64,000 nt of DNA, taken from contig NC_084760.1 of assembly GCF_028858725.1 (NCBI RefSeq), forward strand, positions 66,593,867 to 66,657,866, in the 5' to 3' direction. Under the pieces are notes generated by a model that was given only the letters and a program-made list of their open reading frames with translations, had not been told where the DNA came from and ran no database searches. Shown here piece by piece: positions 59,523 to 64,000 of the stretch (within the stretch, counting starts at the first letter, position 1; each line of letters opens with the position of its first letter). Both the position numbers and the translations under genes were made by a program. The DNA is from Colius striatus (taxonomy: Eukaryota > Chordata > Aves > Coliiformes > Coliidae).

Positions 59523-60699
59523 CTGGCTAGAGCTGTCACAAAGGAGCCACTTTTCCAAACCCTCCTCTCAATGGATCGCCAAATGGTCAGTGAGCTGTAA
59601 AATGTGCAACCCTCCTCCCCCTCCCCTCTGCGCTCACAAAACGTGCTCATTTACATTCCTGCAAATTTGGTAACCGCAAGAATCCCCCTTCTGCTCCGGG
59701 GAGAGGGTAACACCCCCGCCGCACCGGAGAGCGGCAGCGCAGCACGCTCCGGCGAGGGAACGAGCCGCGGACCGGCGAACTGTAATTACCGCTGGAAACG
59801 TGCAAAGCAGCCGCCGTACCCCCAAAAAGTGACTCCGTGACCACGACCACTTCCAAGGGGCATCTTCGGCTTTAAAGGGACGAGGGAGGCGGGAGCCAGC
59901 GAGCCGCAACAAGGGGAATCTGGTGCCTTGAAATTCACCCCGCATTTCCCCTGGCATGACCAGGATAACTGGGGAAGGGGCCGGGCGGGGGGGGGGGGGG
60001 GGGATGAATTTGCTCGCTCGTCTTTCAGCTCCGCTCCCCTCGCTCATCCCGCCGGCGGAGGGAAGGGAGGTTCCCGGGAGTACCGGCGGCAGGGGAGGGC
60101 GCAGGTGGGTTCGCGAAGGGGACCCGCCGAGGGGACCGGACCCATCTGCGGGGCTCCGCACGTCCCGTCCCCGCTGCCACGGGGAGCCGGAGAGAGCTGC
60201 CCGCTCCGCCCGGTTCCCGCACCACTCTATGATTATCATCATCGCCAGGAACCTCTCCCTCTCTCTCTCTCTTTTTTCCTCCTTCAGCTTAGTAAAAAGT
60301 GAGTTTGGTGTGTGTCGTTCGCGTGGCTGTCATTAAGGCCGTTTGTTATTGTGTGAGGGCTGAATCAGTTAGCTCTTTGTGCTCTCAGCTGTATGGTAAT
60401 GTAGACAGCACCTGCTCCCCGCACAATGCGAGGGAGAGAAAGAGCTCCCCTCGGCGCACGCTACTGCCTCTACAACAATGTCCCCACATTTTTTAAAGAA
60501 ATCTCTTCCACCACTTCCCCCCGCCGTAAAAAGAAGGAAAAAAAAAAAAAGCAGCACACCAACCACAACACAAAAACCAACCCAACTTTACACCAACCGC
60601 CACCTTATTATTTTTTTACATATCCATCAGACACTAGAACTTTTGTCTCGATCTTAAAAAACATGGAAAGAGTTTGCTGGTGCGGTGAAAGAAGGATAG
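59523..60699. other. DLL1 upstream DNA, GC-rich
   Basis: Proximal upstream region with CpG-rich stretches (59690-59770, 60030-60210), a G17 run and a (CT)n stretch near 60255-60275. No coding exon recognised. Confidence 0.5.
59987..60003. repeat. G17 homopolymer upstream of DLL1
   Basis: A run of 17 G on the plus strand within GC-rich upstream DNA. Such tracts are prone to sequencing and assembly error. Confidence 0.85.
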
Positions 60700-61110
60700 A
60701 GATGATTACCATTTGAGCAGTTTCTTAATGATGGCTGGGAGCGGGGGATGAAAGTTGGAGGGCGACTCTGGCATGCTACTCGAAGCGGGGCTGTCCATTT
60801 TGTTCGGGCCCCCTGTTTAAACACCTTCGGTGGGCGCAGGCGGATTCATTAGGATGCAAGGTGTAACTGTCTCTGTAAATGTCATTTTAATTGTAACAGA
60901 TCATTTCAGCACAGATTAAGCTTGTGTGCGAAAGGAGAGGATTTGGCTACAATAACCTCACTGTAGGTATGCCGTGCTAAAAGCCTTATTATGGCGACTT
61001 TATTGGGTTGAAACGTGCATTTGCATGGCAAAATGTGACTTTCATTGAAGCAGATGCCTTGATCACAAATTATCTTAGAATACGCTGGAGAAAAAAAAAA
61101 AAACCCTTAA
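60700..61110. promoter_or_regulatory. candidate upstream DLL1 enhancer block
   Basis: About 1.2-1.6 kb upstream of the TATA box. It has complex, non-repetitive sequence with close-packed factor words: an octamer ATTTGCAT (61019-61026), a T-box-like AGGTGTAA (60859-60866), E-boxes such as CATTTG and CAGATG, and TTAATGATGG and TTATTATGG words. In mouse, neural and mesodermal Delta1 elements conserved with fish (named H-I and H-II) lie within a few kb upstream. Whether this block is one of them is inference. Confidence 0.4.
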
Positions 61111-62489
61111 AGACTTCTTAAAGTAAAAGCATCGGGTAATACCAATTAAAAGAAAATCACTAATGAGTTCATTCAGACCAGCTCTTCTTGACCGTTCCAG
61201 GACTGTAGCTGAAGCGTTCATTTACCCCGGGTAGGCATCTACCCCAAACTCGGGCAAGTACCCTAAGCACTTAAACTCAGCAGACTTTTGCAACGTTTCG
61301 CTTCTCAACCTGCGTGTCCTTTGCATCTAATTTTGGTCGAAAGAGCCATCTACATCCAGGTACTTTTCTTCTCACCTCTCCCCACCCCTCCACGCTTAAG
61401 CGAAAGCTTAAATGTACAGGAATGTTTGAGGATGTTTTTTACCCCGGGGGTCTATCTGGGCAGAGAGAGGGACAGCGAGCCGGCAGGCACCCAGGCGAGG
61501 GGAAGGGGCGGCCCGGGAGGGAGCGGAACGGACGGCAGGTCTCCGCAGGATGGGTCGCCCGCCCCCGTTGTGCCCAGCCGCTGCAGCGGGGACCGGGGGG
61601 TGGCAGGGGCGGGGGGGAAGGCAGCAGCATCGCCGGGTTTAACTGTACAATACTTTTGCCACCTAGCGTCAACATCTTTTCAAGTGGCTTGCCGCTGCTT
61701 CACAAACTTTGCTACGGCGTTATCCTCAGGAAAGGGAGAATGGGGGGGAGGTGGTGGGGGGAGGAGGTGTAAAAAAACCACTTCGTATCTAGTTTACTAA
61801 GCGGGGGGGGGGGGGGGGAGGACACGACGAGGGGACAATATGTGACTCGAAATTTGGGGTTAACCCGCCGATGGAGGCGAGAAGTGATATATTACCGCGG
61901 ATCTTTTAATCTGCGAGAGGTAGAAAGTTGGTCCATTAGCATCCCCTTGCTTAAAAAACTGGAAATAAAATGTTACACGCGCGAGGGCTTTAACCTAGCG
62001 ACAGGGAAAGAAGAAGAAGAGAAAAAAAAAAAAAAAAGACCTGAAAAAACTTGCCCCCAAATCCTTAACAACCCCCCTTCGGTACCGGGTATTTGTTAAA
62101 TTGACGTGGCACAGATTTCTCGATTACCGCTGCTGAGCGTGACTGAAAGGCGCCGTGAGAGCCGGCAGGATCCTGCCCACGGCGCTCATTCTTCTCCAGC
62201 TTAATTTATGCCACGCGATTCTGTATTGGGGAAATCAAGCAGAAAGCTCCTTTTTCTGCTTTTTCCCCCCCTCTCCCTCTCTCTTTCAGATGCTGGGCTA
62301 ACGGGGAGACTGTTTAACTTAAGTGTTTCTATAGGAGGCTGTTGTAGTTTAACTCCTGCCCACCAGTAGCTGAGGCGAACAAAGGAGGGACTCGAGGTCT
62401 AACTATTCATCCATTCTCTGCACTTTAATTTTCATTGATTTCGAAGACAAGGGGAGCCCTCAGGGATTCTCGCTGAAGGGGGATGACAC
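61111..62489. other. DLL1 upstream DNA, mixed
   Basis: Includes regulatory-like text at 61135-61260 and 62100-62480, with a TCF/SOX word AACAAAGG (62378-62385), G-rich runs near 61740-61820 and an A tract near 62021-62036. No gene. Confidence 0.5.
61803..61818. repeat. G16 homopolymer upstream of DLL1
   Basis: A run of 16 G on the plus strand, within a purine-rich stretch that also includes 'gggggggaggtggtgggggg' at about 61741-61765. Confidence 0.85.
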
Positions 62490-63470
62490 GCCTTTAGACG
62501 CGATCAGCCCCCCAGCCAGCCATCTGCTCGCAACCAAATGGTGCTTTTTCGCTCCCAACCGCGTGTCTCCGCACCGCGCTCGCCCGTCGCCCCCCGCCGC
62601 CCCCGCGGTGTTAACCGCGCCCGCGCACCGTCGCCCACCCCACTGCCGCGGCCGAGACCGAGGCCGCCCGCAGTCCTTCCCGCCCCGCCGGGGCAGCCAC
62701 CGGCGGGACCCCTCTCACCACCCGGGGGCGGGCGCGGGGCGCGGTGACCCCGCACGGCCGGGACGCGGCGGGCCCGGCGCCGCCTGACAGCAGCTCGCTG
62801 GGGCTGGTGGGGAATTGTGCTCTCCCTCCTTGCCCCTAATCGACACCCTTCCTGCAACGCTGACCCTCCCGACGGGGATTTACGGTCCCGCCGCGCGGGA
62901 GCGCGACCGAGAGCTCTCCAACAGCCGCACTTTTTATTCCTAACCGAGCCAGATTATGGGAAAAGCCATTTCAAAGAGGGGCGGAGGGGGGAGGTAATTA
63001 GGGCGACGCACTGCCGTCGCTGGCGCGCAACCCTCATTTTTCCCGGGACAGAGGGCTCCGGGCATATGGCGAACGGTGCGTCGTCGGAGGGACGTGTACG
63101 TGTGGAGCTATGTGTAGCCGAGTGTGCATAATATTTTAATTAGGTCTATAGTCCCTACGGAGGTATGTGTGCGCGGCTGCCCCTCCGTCGCAGTCCTACC
63201 CTCACGCCCCCCTCACCTGTCCCCGGAACCGAGCCGGGCCAGGCTGGGCCGGGGTGGGCGGGGAGGGCAGGCGGGACTCCGCCGGGACTGGGCTCCGGCT
63301 CCCTCGCCGGTCCCCGGCTCGGCGGCGATGCTGGGGTGCTGTCGCTGCCCGCGGCCCCGCCGCCGAGCGCCCCGACCCGAGGCGGGTGGGTGGGCAGGCG
63401 GGGGGCGCGGCGGGACCGGCCGGGCGCTCCGCCGCCCCGGCCGTGTGCGGAGAGGGGGATTAAGAAGTTT
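62490..63470. promoter_or_regulatory. CpG island upstream of DLL1
   Basis: Very dense CpG from about 62490 to 62800 and 63160 to 63470, with GC-rich DNA between. No coding exon could be recognised on either strand. It could be part of the broad CpG domain of a developmental gene or a promoter for a rightward transcript. FAM120B lies head to head with DLL1 in mammals, but none of its coding sequence is seen here. Confidence 0.6.
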
Positions 63471-64000
63471 CGCGTGTAGGTTAGCCCAAAGTTGCAAAGG
63501 CATGTGCTGATTAGAATAAGAAAGGGAAGTCGCGTGGCTCAGCTGGCACACAGCGAGGCCAGATGATAGATAAGCAGCTCTGGGCCTTCCCTCCCCCCAC
63601 TCCCCCGCCAGTCCCCTTTTTCAAATCGCAAATCATCTGCTCTGGCCCTATCCTAGCCCCTCATTTTCATGACAATGGTTGTGTGTTTACCTGTGATCCG
63701 GGGACGGGGCATTCCTTTGTCTCCCGAGGAGATTACCGTGGCCAGCTGCTCTCCAACCCTTCCCTGGGCAAATCCCGAAGTGGCCCCTGTATGTTTTACT
63801 GATTGCACACGAGGAGAAAACGATGCCTCCCTATCCCCGCCGCCCCGCTCTCCTGCGCTACTTGTTTGTTTGGGTTTGCTCCCTGGCTTGCTTCCGACGG
63901 CATTTTGCCTGTGGGAAACTACGAGAGATAAAATTAGTCACATGTGTGCGGGAGCTGTCGTTGCTGCCAAAGTGGAAAGGGTGAAGGTCTGCATATCTCT
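63471..64000. other. right edge, noncoding
   Basis: Unique sequence after the CpG island with a CAGCTG E-box near 63742, the words 'cattcctttg' and 'gacaatggtt', and an RBPJ word at 63910. No exon recognised before the window ends. Confidence 0.5.
63910..63917 (+). promoter_or_regulatory. consensus RBPJ (CSL) word
   Basis: TGTGGGAA matches the high-affinity RBPJ consensus YGTGGGAA. A single 8-mer can occur by chance, so function is unproven. Confidence 0.25.

Noticed and set aside
63471..64000. First exon of FAM120B, the mammalian head-to-head neighbour
   Set aside because: No recognisable coding sequence; only synteny knowledge suggested it.

Overview
The window is vertebrate and almost certainly avian. 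It carries several copies of the bird/reptile LINE CR1, a solo LTR of bird endogenous-retrovirus type, faint amniote MIR-like SINE remnants, and one complete protein gene whose product reads as Delta-like 1 (Notch ligand). The species cannot be fixed from the sequence alone.

The only protein-coding gene I can support is DLL1, on the minus strand. Its eleven coding exons lie between 58545 (ATG) and 51235 (end of TAA). All ten introns have GT..AG ends and compatible phases, and the spliced frame is 2184 nt, or 727 residues plus stop. The protein has a signal peptide, MNNL/N-terminal region, DSL domain, eight EGF repeats, one transmembrane helix and a cytoplasmic tail ending in the PDZ ligand ATEV. 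The last valine and the stop codon sit alone in exon 11. A TATA box at 59466-59470 predicts a start near 59440 and a roughly 0.9 kb leader with no upstream ATG. The 3' UTR runs to about 50525, with a distal AATAAA at 50547-50552.

Layout: 1-50.5 kb is a gene desert downstream of DLL1, with no recognisable coding exon. It holds candidate conserved regulatory blocks (about 5.9-6.5, 14.0-14.6, 17.7-18.1, 21.7-22.5 and 42.4-42.5 kb), a 986-bp solo LTR with a 5-bp target duplication (11829-12814), CR1 copies at 23.7, 30.3, 33.8, 36.2-38.5 (with a broken ORF2) and 43.4 kb, MIR-like scraps and an (AGGAG)n microsatellite at 44.0 kb. 50.5-59.4 kb is DLL1. 59.4-64 kb is upstream DNA with a TATA/CCAAT/octamer promoter, a candidate enhancer at 60.7-61.1 kb and a dense CpG island at 62.5-63.5 kb without a recognisable gene.

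No new protein system is visible. The points most worth checking concern DLL1 expression and tail processing: the split PDZ motif, three miR-34 seed sites that an early poly(A) signal would remove, and an ATG-free leader containing both an A23 and a U15 tract.
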